In this document: positions 1-6,681 of the stretch, in pieces
Position numbering within the stretch: position 1 is the stretch's first letter
Layout: every line of letters begins with the position of its first letter
DNA from: an uncultured Roseateles sp.
GTDB lineage: Bacteria > Pseudomonadota > Gammaproteobacteria > Burkholderiales > Burkholderiaceae
Direction of reading: 5' to 3'
NCBI GenBank assembly: GCA_946480605.1
Contig: CAMLKW010000177.1
Location: 1-9,374 of the forward strand
Length of the DNA: 9,374 nucleotides
The notes under the pieces: generated by a model
Seen by the model: the letters and a program-made list of their open reading frames with translations, nothing else
Database searches by the model: none
What the model was told of the DNA's origin: nothing
Translations under genes and position numbers: made by a program

Positions 1-391
1 GGCCGCTGTTGGGGTCCACCACGCCGGCCGGGGCCATGCGACGGCCGTTGATCAGCACCAGGGTGGCCGCCGAGCCCATGCCGCGCATGGAGACGGACGC
101 GGTGCCGGCCGCGAAGCCGTTGCCGGAGCCGATGTCGTCCAGCCCGCCTGTGCCGACGGAGGGGTCCATGCGCAGCAGCTCGTCCAGCGTGGTGGCGCCG
201 GCGCGCAGGATGTCCTCGCGCTTGATGATGGTCACCGGCGAGGTGGTCTCGCTGTCGGTGCGCTTGATCATCGAGCCGGTCACCTCCACGCGCTCAAGCT
301 TGCCGGGCTCGGAGGGCGGGGCGGATTGCGCATGGGCTTGGGACAGCAGCGCGAGGCTGGCCAGGGCGAGGAGGTGCAGACGAGGTTTCAC
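1..391 (-). CDS. TonB-dependent outer-membrane receptor, N-terminal part (runs off window)
   Basis: Active-transport receptor of the outer membrane, energised by TonB-ExbBD; only its first 130 codons are here, the rest lying left of base 1. The start chosen is GTG at 391-389, giving a clean signal peptide: MKPRLH, a hydrophobic Leu/Ala run, then a likely cleavage site after AHA (residue 21). The mature protein begins QSAPP, followed by a LERVEVTGS segment (32-40) and a plug domain from about residue 50: SPVTIIKREDIL, TTLDELLRMDPSV, then MRGMGSAATLVLINGRR (102-118), which is the usual plug core. The barrel is absent, so the ligand (siderophore, vitamin, sugar or other) cannot be named. A weak AGGA lies about 8 nt before the start. 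It is transcribed divergently from the LysR-type gene at 786, its most plausible regulator (inference). Family call is firm; substrate unknown. Confidence 0.88.
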   Translation of the reverse strand, partial: MKPRLHLLALASLALLSQAHAQSAPPSEPGKLERVEVTGSMIKRTDSETTSPVTIIKREDILRAGATTLDELLRMDPSVGTGGLDDIGSGNGFAAGTASVSMRGMGSAATLVLINGRRMAPAGVVDPNSG

Positions 392-711
392 GGGAGGTTC
401 CTGGAGGTTTCTTGTGATGAGGGGACAGGCCTGGTGCGATGGCGCAAGGCGGCGTGTGGCCGCCTGGCGTCGGTCAGCCCCGGCGCTGCGTGGGGCAGGA
501 GCTGCGTGGCCCGGCGGGTAAGGCGGGCAACAGCAGGCCTGTCGTGCGGCTTGTGGCCGCGTTGTTGGCAATCGGAGCGGGTGCTGGCGATCTCAATGCG
601 ATACCAGCTCGGCGCGTGCAAGCCCGATGTCCTGCGGGCGCTTGGCATGCCTGGCCGGCACCACAGGCGCAAGCCGGCAGGCCGCGAGGCCGTGCGCCGG
701 AGGTGGCATGA

Positions 712-735
712 AGTGTGCAGTCATGTCTGCACACT
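712..735. promoter_or_regulatory. 24-bp near-perfect palindrome, candidate operator of the LysR regulator
   Basis: Arms AGTGTGCAG (712-720) and CTGCACACT (727-735) are exact reverse complements. The 6-base centre TCATGT holds a self-complementary CATG, so only one base pair of the 24-mer breaks symmetry. It sits 50 bp upstream of the regulator start and just upstream of its promoter-like sequence, a usual place for a LysR-family autoregulatory site. The site is over 300 bp from the receptor start. Symmetry is seen directly; the bound protein is inferred. Confidence 0.6.
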
Positions 736-751
736 AGCCCTGCCTGCCGGG

Positions 752-779
752 GCCGACATGAAGCTTTCTTTGCTAGAGT
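752..779 (+). promoter_or_regulatory. Possible promoter of the LysR-type gene
   Basis: An extended -10-like TGCTAGAGT (771-779) follows a poor -35 CCGACA (752-757) with a 16-bp spacer to the hexamer TAGAGT. The predicted transcript start falls at or next to the ATG at 786, so the mRNA could be leaderless or nearly so. No good ribosome binding site is visible before the ATG, which fits that idea. Weak match, low certainty. Confidence 0.28.
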
Positions 780-785
780 TTTCCG

Positions 786-1766
786 ATGGTTATGCAGGAT
801 TCAACGGCGCACGCCTCGGCGCCCAAGCAGGCTGAGGATTTCGTGGTGCAGCGCCTGACCCTGCGACAGCTGCGCGTGCTGCTGGCTCTGGCAGACAAGG
901 GCAGCATCAGCGCAGCGGCCGACGCCTTGCATGTCACGCAACCGGCCGTCAGCAAGACGCTCAGCGAACTCGAGAGCGGCCTGGGACAAACCCTGTTTGT
1001 GCGGCGTGGGCGTGGCATCCGGGCGACGGCGATGTGCGAGCGGCTGCTGGTGCTGGGCCGCAAGCTGCAGGCCGACCTGCGCCGCGGCGGCGAGGAGGTG
1101 GCGTCGCTGGCGCGGGGCGTCAGCGGAGAGTTGCTGCTGGGCGCCACCAATGCGGCGCTGGCCGACCTGATGCCGGACGCCGTGGCGGCGCTGAAGACCG
1201 AGCTGCCGGGCGTGGCGGTCAGCGTGCGGACGCATTCGCTGGCCGGCATGTTCGCCGACCTGCGCCAGGGCCGCCTGGACCTGGTCATCGCGCGCGTGCA
1301 GGGCGCCGACGTGCCCGGCGACCTGGAGCGCGTGCAGTTGATGCGTCAGCAGGAGGTGCTGGTCATCAGCCAGTGCCACCCCTTGGCGGCCAGCCGCCAC
1401 CTGAGCTGGGAGGTGCTGGCGCAGCAGTCCTGGATCTGGCCGCTGCCGGGCACGCGCATGCGCGTGTTGCAGGACGCCAAGTTCCACAGCCTGGACCTGG
1501 CACTGCCGACCAACCTGTTCCAGACCGACGACCTCATGGTGACCATCAGCATGATGCGCAGGCTGCCGCTGGTGGGTTATCTGCCGGGCAGCATCGCGCG
1601 CGTCGCGGCGCGCGAGGGCCATGTGCGCATCCTGGCGCTGGAGAACGCGCGCCTGCCGCTGGACGAGATGTGCGCCTGGCACATGCGCGAGCCGCAGAGT
1701 GAACTGGTGGAACGCTTCAAGCAGTTGTTGCTGGCCGCGGCGGCGCGGCTGGAGCGCGAGGCCTGA
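786..1766 (+). CDS. LysR-family transcriptional regulator
   Basis: A 326-residue DNA-binding regulator, the normal length for the family. The N-terminal winged helix-turn-helix lies at about residues 25-84: LTLRQLRVLLALADKGSISAAADAL in two blocks, then HVTQPAVSKTLSELE (49-63) as recognition helix and LFVRRGRGIRAT (70-81) as the wing. A linker helix leads to the periplasmic-binding-protein-like effector domain (about 113-315), with GELLLGATNAALADLMP opening the first lobe and RLDLVIARVQG (its usual RLD/E-hydrophobic-I motif). Start is ATG 786; a second in-frame ATG at 792 is equally possible, since neither has a clear Shine-Dalgarno. It is divergent from the TonB receptor and ends 10 bp from the convergent mpl gene. 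It probably controls itself and the receptor through the palindrome at 712-735 (inference). The effector molecule cannot be read from sequence. Confidence 0.93.
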   Translation: MVMQDSTAHASAPKQAEDFVVQRLTLRQLRVLLALADKGSISAAADALHVTQPAVSKTLSELESGLGQTLFVRRGRGIRATAMCERLLVLGRKLQADLRRGGEEVASLARGVSGELLLGATNAALADLMPDAVAALKTELPGVAVSVRTHSLAGMFADLRQGRLDLVIARVQGADVPGDLERVQLMRQQEVLVISQCHPLAASRHLSWEVLAQQSWIWPLPGTRMRVLQDAKFHSLDLALPTNLFQTDDLMVTISMMRRLPLVGYLPGSIARVAAREGHVRILALENARLPLDEMCAWHMREPQSELVERFKQLLLAAAARLEREA

Positions 1767-1776
1767 AGAAGGCGAG

Positions 1777-3144
1777 TCAGGCGCGGGCGGCCAGGCTTTG
1801 CAACAGCTTGTCGTGAATGCCGCCAAAACCGCCATTGCTCATGCACAGCAGGTGGTCGCCCGGCTTTGCGGCCTTGATGACCTCGACGACCAACGCATCC
1901 ACATCTGCGCCGACGATGGCCTGCGCGCCCATCGGCGCCAGCGCCTCCTTGGCGTCCCAGCTCAGCCCCTGCTGGTTGCAGAAGGCCAGGTCGGCCTCCT
2001 CCAGCGCCCAGGGCAGCTGGGCCTTCATCGTGCCCAGCTTCATCGTGTTGGAGCGTGGCTCGAAGATGGCCAGGATGCGATCGGCCGGCGCGATGCGGCG
2101 ACGCAGGCCGTTGACGGTGGTGCGGATGGCCGTGGGGTGGTGGGCGAAGTCGTCGTAGACCTTGATGCCGTTCACCTCGCCGCGCAGCTCCATGCGCCGG
2201 CGCACGTTCTGGAACTCGGCCAGCGCGGCGGCCGACTGCTCCGGCGACACGCCAACGTGTTCTGCAGCGGCGATGGCGGCCAGCGCGTTGAGCTGGTTGT
2301 GCTCGCCGATCAGGCCCCATTCGACGCGGGCCACCTTCAGGCTGCCGCGCAGCACGTCGAAGGCCTGCGGCTCGCCGCGCGCGCGCAGCATGCCGGCCTC
2401 TTCCTTCTTGGCGCCGAAGCGCTGCACCTCGCTCCAGCAGCCGCGCGCGATGACGCGTTGCAGCGCCTCCTCGCGCGCATTGACGACCAGGCGGCCACTT
2501 TCGGGCACGGTGCGCACGAGGTGGTGGAACTGCGTCTCGATGGCGGCCAGGTCCGGGAAGATGTCGGCGTGGTCGTGCTCGAGGTTGTTCAGGATGGCGG
2601 TGCGCGGCCGGTAGTGGACGAACTTGCTGCGCTTGTCGAAGAAGGCGGTGTCGTACTCGTCGGCCTCGATGACGAAGGCGCTGCCTTCGCCGAGTCGCGC
2701 CGACACGCCGAAGTTCTGCGGCACGCCGCCGACGAGGAAGCCCGGCTTCTGGCCGGCGTGTTCCAGGATCCAGGCCAGCATGGACGTCGTCGTCGTCTTG
2801 CCATGCGTGCCGGCCACGGCCAGCACGTGGCGGCCCTGCAGCACGTGTTCCGCCAGCCACTGCGGGCCGGAGGTGTAGGGCAGGCCGGCGTCGAGGATGG
2901 CTTCCATCAGCGGGAAGCGCTCGCCGCGCGTGACGACGTTGCCGATGACGAAGACGTCGGGCTTGAACTCCAGCTGCTCGGCGCCGAAGCCTTCGATCAG
3001 CTCGATGCCGAGCGCTTCGAGCTGCGTGCTCATCGGCGGATAGACGTTGGCGTCACAGCCGGTCACGCGGTGGCCGGCCTCGCGCGCCAGCGCCGCCAGG
3101 CCGCCCATGAAGGTGCCGCAGATGCCGAGGATGTGGAGATGCAT
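1777..3144 (-). CDS. mpl: UDP-N-acetylmuramate:L-alanyl-gamma-D-glutamyl-meso-diaminopimelate ligase
   Basis: Cytoplasmic ATP-dependent ligase that joins the recycled murein tripeptide (L-Ala-gamma-D-Glu-meso-DAP) to UDP-MurNAc, returning old cell-wall peptide to peptidoglycan synthesis. At 455 residues it matches the family. Visible Mur-ligase features in order: N-terminal UDP-binding fold opening MHLHILGICGTFMGGLA (1-17); ATP-binding loop AGTHGKTTTT (111-120); VIEADEYDTAFFDKRSKF (158-175), with the carboxylates usual for Mur ligases; NNLEHDHADIF (186-196), which holds the metal-binding His; ADP-contacting YDDFAHHPTAI (330-340); and a C-terminal Rossmann domain with FEPRSNTMKLG (361-371), characteristic of Mpl over MurC. 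It starts with ATG at 3144; GGGAA about 10 nt upstream is a weak ribosome site. It lies downstream of thiD-like and hemL genes in the same direction, separated from hemL by 108 bp with a hairpin element, so it may have its own promoter. Not MurC: MurC would sit in the division/cell-wall cluster. Confidence 0.95.
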   Translation of the reverse strand: MHLHILGICGTFMGGLAALAREAGHRVTGCDANVYPPMSTQLEALGIELIEGFGAEQLEFKPDVFVIGNVVTRGERFPLMEAILDAGLPYTSGPQWLAEHVLQGRHVLAVAGTHGKTTTTSMLAWILEHAGQKPGFLVGGVPQNFGVSARLGEGSAFVIEADEYDTAFFDKRSKFVHYRPRTAILNNLEHDHADIFPDLAAIETQFHHLVRTVPESGRLVVNAREEALQRVIARGCWSEVQRFGAKKEEAGMLRARGEPQAFDVLRGSLKVARVEWGLIGEHNQLNALAAIAAAEHVGVSPEQSAAALAEFQNVRRRMELRGEVNGIKVYDDFAHHPTAIRTTVNGLRRRIAPADRILAIFEPRSNTMKLGTMKAQLPWALEEADLAFCNQQGLSWDAKEALAPMGAQAIVGADVDALVVEVIKAAKPGDHLLCMSNGGFGGIHDKLLQSLAARA

Positions 3145-3252
3145 GTCAGTGGTTCCCGGCCGCCCGAAACCACGGACACGCCCCCTCGGGGGGCAGCGAA
3201 CGGAGTGAGCGTGGGGGCAGTTTCATGTCAATCAGCCGGCGAGGGCAGGGGA
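3145..3252. repeat. GC-rich intergenic element with hairpin, possible dispersed repeat
   Basis: The hemL-mpl spacer holds a perfect 6-bp G+C stem, GCCCCC (3180-3185) with GGGGGC (3189-3194) around a TCG loop. A second GGGGGC at 3213-3218 could pair with the same left arm, giving two alternative hairpins. Between them is AGCGAACGGAGTGAGCG (3195-3211). I recall similar C-run/G-run elements with this middle between genes in Comamonadaceae and related Burkholderiales, so it may be a dispersed repeat. That is recollection; only one copy is in this window. There is no T-tract after the stem on either strand, so a standard intrinsic terminator is unlikely. Confidence 0.45.
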
Positions 3253-4539
3253 TCAGCGCAGGGCGGTGCGCGCGGCCGAAAGCGTCGCCTCGATGTCGGC
3301 CTGGCTGTGCGCCGCCGACACGAAGCCCGCTTCATACAAGGCCGGAGCAAGATAGATGCCGGCATCCAGCATCGCGTGGAAGAAGCGGTTGAAGCGCTCC
3401 TTGTCCGTCGTCATGACGGTGGTGTAGTTCTGCGGCAGTTCGGGCATCAGGAAGAAGCCGAACATGCCGCCTTCGCAGTCGGCGCTGAAGGGCACGCCGT
3501 TCTCCGCCGCGACGGACTTCAGGCCGTCGACGAGCTGCCGCGTTCTGGCCGACAGGTCGGCGAAGAAGCCGGGTTTCTGGATCTCGCGCAGCGTCGCCAG
3601 CCCGCAGGCCGTGGCCACCGGGTTGCCCGACAGCGTGCCTGCCTGGTAGACGCCGCCCAGCGGCGCCAGGTGCTGCATGACCTCGCGCTTGGCGCCGAAG
3701 GCCGCCAGCGGCATGCCGCCGCCGATGACCTTGCCGAAGACTGAGATGTCGGGGGCGAAGCCGGGGATCAGCGTCGCGTAGTGGGCCTGCGCGGAGCCCA
3801 GGCCGACGCGGAAGCCCGTCATCACCTCGTCCAGCACCAGCAGCGCGCCATGCTGCGTGCACAGCTCGCGCATCGCGGTCATGAACGGCACGGACGCACG
3901 CACGAAGTTCATGTTGCCGGCGATAGGCTCGACGATGACGCAGGCCAGCTCGGCACCGTACTGGGCGAACGCGGCTTCCAGCTGCTCGACGTTGTTGTAT
4001 TCCAGGACCACCGTGTCGGCAGCCGCGCCCGGCGTCACGCCGGCGCTGGTCGGGTGGCCGAAGGTGGCCAGGCCTGAGCCGGCCTTGACCAGCAGCGCGT
4101 CCGTATGGCCGTGGTAGCAGCCCTCGAACTTGATGAACTTGGCCCGGCCGGTGGCGCCGCGCGCCAGGCGGATGGCGCTCATCGTCGCCTCGGTGCCGGA
4201 GCTGACCAGGCGCACCTGGTCCATGCTGGGCACGAGCTTCAGGATCTCTTCGGCCAGTTCGATCTCGCGCTCGGTGGGCGCGCCGAACGAGAAGCCTTCG
4301 ACGGCGGCCTTCTGCACCGCCTCCAGCACGGCCGGGTGGCCGTGGCCCAGGATCATCGGCCCCCAGGAGCCGATGTAGTCCACGTAGCGCTTGCCTTCGG
4401 CATCAAAGATGTAGGCGCCTTCGCCGCGGGCGATGAAGCGCGGCGTGCCGCCGACGGCGCGGAAGGCGCGCACGGGCGAGTTCACGCCGCCGGGAATGAC
4501 GCGCGAGGCGCGCTCGAACAGCTGGGAATTGGTAACCAT
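3253..4539 (-). CDS. hemL: Glutamate-1-semialdehyde 2,1-aminomutase
   Basis: PLP-dependent cytoplasmic enzyme converting glutamate-1-semialdehyde to 5-aminolevulinate, the last step of the C5 route to heme and other tetrapyrroles. The protein is 428 residues, as expected. It begins [20 protein letters not shown] (1-20), the conserved HemL opening, then [14 protein letters not shown]-site features: [16 protein letters not shown] (112-127), [10 protein letters not shown] (141-150), [12 protein letters not shown] (233-244) with the ring-contacting Asp, and the Schiff-base lysine K270 in [11 protein letters not shown]. The frame stays open 74 codons upstream to 4761, but that stretch overlaps the kinase gene and is Ser/Arg-rich; the ATG at 4539 matches the family start. 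It begins 19 nt after the stop of the upstream kinase gene, so the two are probably co-transcribed. The ribosome site is weak, suggesting translational coupling. Identification is firm. Confidence 0.97.
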   Translation of the reverse strand: MVTNSQLFERASRVIPGGVNSPVRAFRAVGGTPRFIARGEGAYIFDAEGKRYVDYIGSWGPMILGHGHPAVLEAVQKAAVEGFSFGAPTEREIELAEEILKLVPSMDQVRLVSSGTEATMSAIRLARGATGRAKFIKFEGCYHGHTDALLVKAGSGLATFGHPTSAGVTPGAAADTVVLEYNNVEQLEAAFAQYGAELACVIVEPIAGNMNFVRASVPFMTAMRELCTQHGALLVLDEVMTGFRVGLGSAQAHYATLIPGFAPDISVFGKVIGGGMPLAAFGAKREVMQHLAPLGGVYQAGTLSGNPVATACGLATLREIQKPGFFADLSARTRQLVDGLKSVAAENGVPFSADCEGGMFGFFLMPELPQNYTTVMTTDKERFNRFFHAMLDAGIYLAPALYEAGFVSAAHSQADIEATLSAARTALR

Positions 4540-4558
4540 CGGAAACGGCAAAAAGGGT

Positions 4559-5500
4559 TCAGTGCATGCGCCGCGGCGACTTGGGCGGCTGTTCGGGTTC
4601 GACGTCTTCGAACTCCGTCTCGCCACCTTCTTCGTCGGCCGGCGGCAGCGCCCAGAAGAAGCGGTCGGGGATGACGTTGCCCATGCCGGGGCGAAAGCCC
4701 GCGTCCAGCGACTGGTCCAGGAAAGACAGCGCCTCGCTGACGGCCGAGTGCAGCTCGGCACCGACCGACAGCAGCGCTGCCAGCGCCGCGGCCAGCGTGT
4801 CGCCGGCGCCGACGAACGAGGTCTCGAAGCGCTCGAACTTCTCGCCGGTGATGGGGCCGGACGAGTTGGCCAGCACGTTGTCCACGTACTGGTTGGGCAA
4901 TTGCATGCCGGTCACCAGCACGTGCTGGGCGCCCGACTGCGCGGCGGCCACGGCCAGCTCGCGGGCCGAGGGGCTGCGCTCGCTGTCCCAGTCGGGCAGC
5001 AGGAAGTCGGTCATGGTCTTGTGGTTGCCCACCAGCACGGCCGTCTGCGGCAGCACCAGTTCGCGCAACGCGTCCAGGTACTGCTGCTGCTCGTCTTCGT
5101 CGATCCAGGCGACCGACGGCAGGTAGGTCACCAGCGGCACGTCTGGGTAGTCGCTGAGCACCTCGGCGACGGCGCTGACGACCTCGGCGTTGCCGAGGAA
5201 GCCGACCTTCCAGGCCGTGATGGGCACGTCCTCCAGTATGTGGCGGGCCTGCTCGGCGACGACGTCGGGGTCCAGGTTGTGGTGCTCGAAGGTCTCGGCC
5301 GTGTCGCGCAGCACGACGGCGGTGACCACCGGCAGGCAGTGCGCGCCCATGGCTGCGATGGTGGCCACATCGCCGGCCAGGCCGCCCGCGCCGGAGGCGT
5401 CGCTCGCGTTGAAGCTCAGCACGCACGCGGGCGGCGGGCTCTCCTGCTCATCTTGGGGCGTGTCGGCGTCGGGGGCGACGGAATGGGGTTTGGAGCTCAT
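4559..5500 (-). CDS. ThiD-like hydroxymethylpyrimidine/phosphomethylpyrimidine kinase family protein (diverged)
   Basis: Ribokinase (PfkB)-fold sugar/pyrimidine kinase, 313 residues against about 266 for E. coli ThiD. The best family match is ThiD, which phosphorylates HMP and HMP-P in thiamine synthesis. Support: [20 protein letters not shown] (28-47) aligns with the ThiD N-terminal substrate loop; [16 protein letters not shown] (52-67) and [11 protein letters not shown] (94-104) follow as in Thi[15 protein letters not shown] (231-244) is the anion hole with catalytic D234. Differences: the loop Gln of the usual GIQADLK motif is replaced (GLAGDVA), the usual GTGC is GAGD, and the DPVM- and KGGH-type segments are absent. 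An acidic tail of about 25 residues precedes the domain, and an acidic then basic tail follows from about 285. No Shine-Dalgarno is evident before the ATG at 5500. It is first in a leftward run with hemL. Kinase fold is sure; HMP as substrate is not. Confidence 0.82.
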   Translation of the reverse strand: MSSKPHSVAPDADTPQDEQESPPPACVLSFNASDASGAGGLAGDVATIAAMGAHCLPVVTAVVLRDTAETFEHHNLDPDVVAEQARHILEDVPITAWKVGFLGNAEVVSAVAEVLSDYPDVPLVTYLPSVAWIDEDEQQQYLDALRELVLPQTAVLVGNHKTMTDFLLPDWDSERSPSARELAVAAAQSGAQHVLVTGMQLPNQYVDNVLANSSGPITGEKFERFETSFVGAGDTLAAALAALLSVGAELHSAVSEALSFLDQSLDAGFRPGMGNVIPDRFFWALPPADEEGGETEFEDVEPEQPPKSPRRMH

Positions 5501-5662
5501 GAGGAGGTCGTGGCGGTCGCGGCCGAACAGCAGCCGAAAGCGTGGAGTCTGCCGCTAAAAGCGCGGTCCTGCGGGCCTCGGCACAGGCGTTTGCCCTCAG
5601 CATTGCGCTCCTGGGCCCTGGCTAGAATGATTCGATTGTAGTGAGCAAACTCTGAGCAACAC
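5501..5662. promoter_or_regulatory. Divergent promoter region between ThiD-like kinase and rubredoxin-pil genes
   Basis: This 162-bp gap must hold the start signals of two opposite transcription units. Rightwards, TAGAAT (5623-5628) is a good -10-like hexamer, with TTGCGC (5603-5608) upstream at a short 14-bp spacing. Leftwards, TACAAT (5640-5635 on the minus strand) is a good -10-like hexamer with no clear -35 at the normal distance. The two -10-like boxes lie within 20 bp of each other, so polymerases would compete there. This is judged by eye and is tentative. Confidence 0.35.
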
Positions 5663-5836
5663 GTGAGCGAACCCAGTACCTGGATGTGCCTGATCTGCGG
5701 ATGGATCTATGACGAGGAGACGGGCGATCCCGAGCACGGCATCGCGCCCGGCACCAAGTGGGCCGATGTCGACATGAACTGGGTCTGCCCCGATTGCGGC
5801 GCGCGCAAGGAAGACTTCGAGATGGTGCGCATCTGA
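5663..5836 (+). CDS. Rubredoxin
   Basis: A 57-residue one-iron electron carrier, acting in the cytoplasm. Two Cys-X2-Cys knuckles bind the Fe: CLIC (9-12) in WMCLICGWIYDE, and CPDC (42-45) in NWVCPDCGARKEDFEMV. Spacing, length, the aromatic core (W7, Y16, W33, W40, F52) and the GIAPGTKWADV middle are all canonical. The start is GTG at 5663. An earlier GTG at 5641 meets a stop after four codons, and the ATG at 5683 would remove residues before the first knuckle. There is no strong ribosome site. Its stop lies 49 nt before pilG, with no terminator visible, so it probably heads the transcript of the pilus chemosensory genes. Its redox partner is unknown; thiD-like/rubredoxin/pilG order appears typical of Burkholderiales (from memory). 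The gene name rubA or rubredoxin homologues vary, so no symbol is given. Confidence 0.95.
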   Translation: MSEPSTWMCLICGWIYDEETGDPEHGIAPGTKWADVDMNWVCPDCGARKEDFEMVRI

Positions 5837-5871
5837 CCCTGCCGGGCCGGACCAGTCCCGAGCTGAAGATC

Positions 5872-5878
5872 AGAGGAG
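5872..5878 (+). promoter_or_regulatory. Ribosome binding site deciding the TTG start of pilG
   Basis: AGAGGAG at 5872-5878 is a strong Shine-Dalgarno sequence with a 7-nt spacer to TTG at 5886. No ATG or GTG in frame is better placed, so this site fixes the unusual TTG start. It is the strongest ribosome site in the window. Confidence 0.7.
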
Positions 5879-5885
5879 ACGAGGT

Positions 5886-6275
5886 TTGAACGAGCAAGCA
5901 TCCGGTGCGGGCCCGACCCGCATCCTGGTCATCGACGACAGCAACACCATCCGCCGCAGCGCGGAGATCTTCCTGAAGCAGGGCGGCCACGAGGTCGCGC
6001 TGGCGGAGGACGGCTTCGATGCGCTCGCCAAGCTGGGCGACTTCCACCCCGACCTGGTGTTCTGCGACATCCTGATGCCGCGCCTGGACGGCTACCAGAC
6101 CTGCGCCATCATCAAGCGCAACCCGCAGTTCTCGGGCGTGCCGGTGATCATGCTGTCGTCCAAGGACGGCTTGTTCGACAAGGCCCGCGGGCGCATGGTG
6201 GGCTCGGAGGACTACCTCACCAAGCCCTTCACCAAGGACCAGCTGCTCCAGGTGGTGCAGCAGCATCGTCCCTGA
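5886..6275 (+). CDS. pilG: Twitching-motility response regulator PilG
   Basis: Single-domain CheY-like receiver of 129 residues, one of two phosphorylated outputs of the Pil-Chp chemosensory pathway. In Pseudomonas aeruginosa PilG promotes pilus extension and adenylate cyclase activity at the pole (family knowledge). Receiver residues: acidic pair DD at 17-18 in ILVIDDSNTIRRSAEIFL; phosphoacceptor D61 in LVFCDILMPRLDGY; S91 in IMLSSKDGLFDK; K113 in DYLTKPFTKDQL. The loop SSKDGLFDKARGRMVG is typical of PilG and distinguishes it from PilH. The start is TTG at 5886 with a strong AGAGGAG upstream, giving MNEQASGAGPTRILVID. It lies 23 nt before pilH and 49 nt after the rubredoxin gene, on the same strand. 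No DNA-binding output domain is present. PilG rather than PilH is assigned from order and sequence. Confidence 0.93.
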   Translation: MNEQASGAGPTRILVIDDSNTIRRSAEIFLKQGGHEVALAEDGFDALAKLGDFHPDLVFCDILMPRLDGYQTCAIIKRNPQFSGVPVIMLSSKDGLFDKARGRMVGSEDYLTKPFTKDQLLQVVQQHRP

Positions 6276-6298
6276 GCGACTTTTGAGCGAGAACTGCC

Positions 6299-6664
6299 AT
6301 GAGCATCCACAACATCCTCCTGGTCGACGATTCCAAGACCGAACTGCACGCGCTGTCCGAGATGCTGGTCAAGCGCGGCTACAGCGTGCGTACCGCCGAG
6401 AACGGTGAAGAGGCGATGAAGCGCCTGGCCGAGGCCAAGCCCGACCTCATCCTGATGGACGTCGTCATGCCCGGCCAGAACGGCTTCCAGCTGACCCGCG
6501 CGATCACTCGCGACGAGCGCTACACCGGCGTGCCGGTCATCATGTGCACCAGCAAGGGCCAGGAGACCGACAAGGTCTGGGGCATGCGCCAGGGTGCCAG
6601 CGACTACGTCGTCAAACCCGTCAAGGCCGAAGAGTTGTTGGCCAAGATCAAAGCCCTGGGTTGA
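6299..6664 (+). CDS. pilH: Twitching-motility response regulator PilH
   Basis: Second CheY-like single-domain receiver of the Pil-Chp system, 121 residues; in P. aeruginosa it counteracts PilG and favours retraction or acts as a phosphate sink (family knowledge). Visible residues: acidic pair D10-D11 in NILLVDDSKTEL; phosphoacceptor D54 in LILMDVVMPGQNGFQ; T84 in IMCTSKGQETDKVWGMRQGA; K106 in DYVVKPVKAEELL. The TSKGQETDKVWG stretch is characteristic of PilH. Start ATG 6299; only a weak GCGAGA precedes it, and the gene sits 23 nt after the pilG stop, so coupled translation is likely. The stop is 17 nt before the pilI start. No oddities. Confidence 0.95.
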   Translation: MSIHNILLVDDSKTELHALSEMLVKRGYSVRTAENGEEAMKRLAEAKPDLILMDVVMPGQNGFQLTRAITRDERYTGVPVIMCTSKGQETDKVWGMRQGASDYVVKPVKAEELLAKIKALG

Positions 6665-6681
6665 GGGCGAGCAGCACGGAC

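Larger units (their letters stand above)
392..785. other. 394-bp intergenic region between divergent receptor and LysR genes
   Basis: I find no convincing gene here. Open frames on both strands give Arg/Ala/Pro-rich translations without any recognisable domain. The right-hand end holds a strong palindrome (712-735) and a promoter-like sequence (752-779) for the regulator. I see no clear promoter for the leftward receptor gene and no T-tract terminator. The gap is long for this otherwise compact window, so an unrecognised small RNA or long 5' leader for the receptor gene cannot be excluded. Confidence 0.6.

Noticed and set aside
326..835. 169-codon plus-strand open frame across the receptor-LysR spacer
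   Set aside because: Overlaps the receptor signal peptide and the LysR start, with no ribosome site and no recognisable domain; I saw no degraded gene in the spacer.
1577..2860. 427-codon minus-strand open frame
   Set aside because: Arg/Gly/Ala-rich alternative frame of mpl on the same strand, extending into the LysR gene; no domain.
3180..3194. Hairpin as an intrinsic terminator of hemL
   Set aside because: The stem is suitable but no run of T follows on either strand, so I list it as a repeat-like element instead.
1621..3744. 707-codon open frame on the plus strand over mpl and hemL
   Set aside because: Translation is a low-complexity Ala/Arg/Gln/His/Val mix with no domain, wholly antisense to two clear conserved genes; high GC suppresses stop codons in this frame.
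4540..4761. 74-codon N-terminal extension of hemL
   Set aside because: It overlaps the kinase gene in another frame, is Ser/Arg/Pro-rich and unlike HemL, whose conserved start matches ATG 4539.
4433..5641. 402-codon plus-strand open frame
   Set aside because: Antisense to hemL and the ThiD-like gene, no recognisable motif; the minus-strand genes carry clear catalytic motifs.
6544..6681. 46-codon N-terminal extension of pilI
   Set aside because: It lies within pilH in another frame and is not similar to CheW proteins; ATG 6682 gives the normal length.
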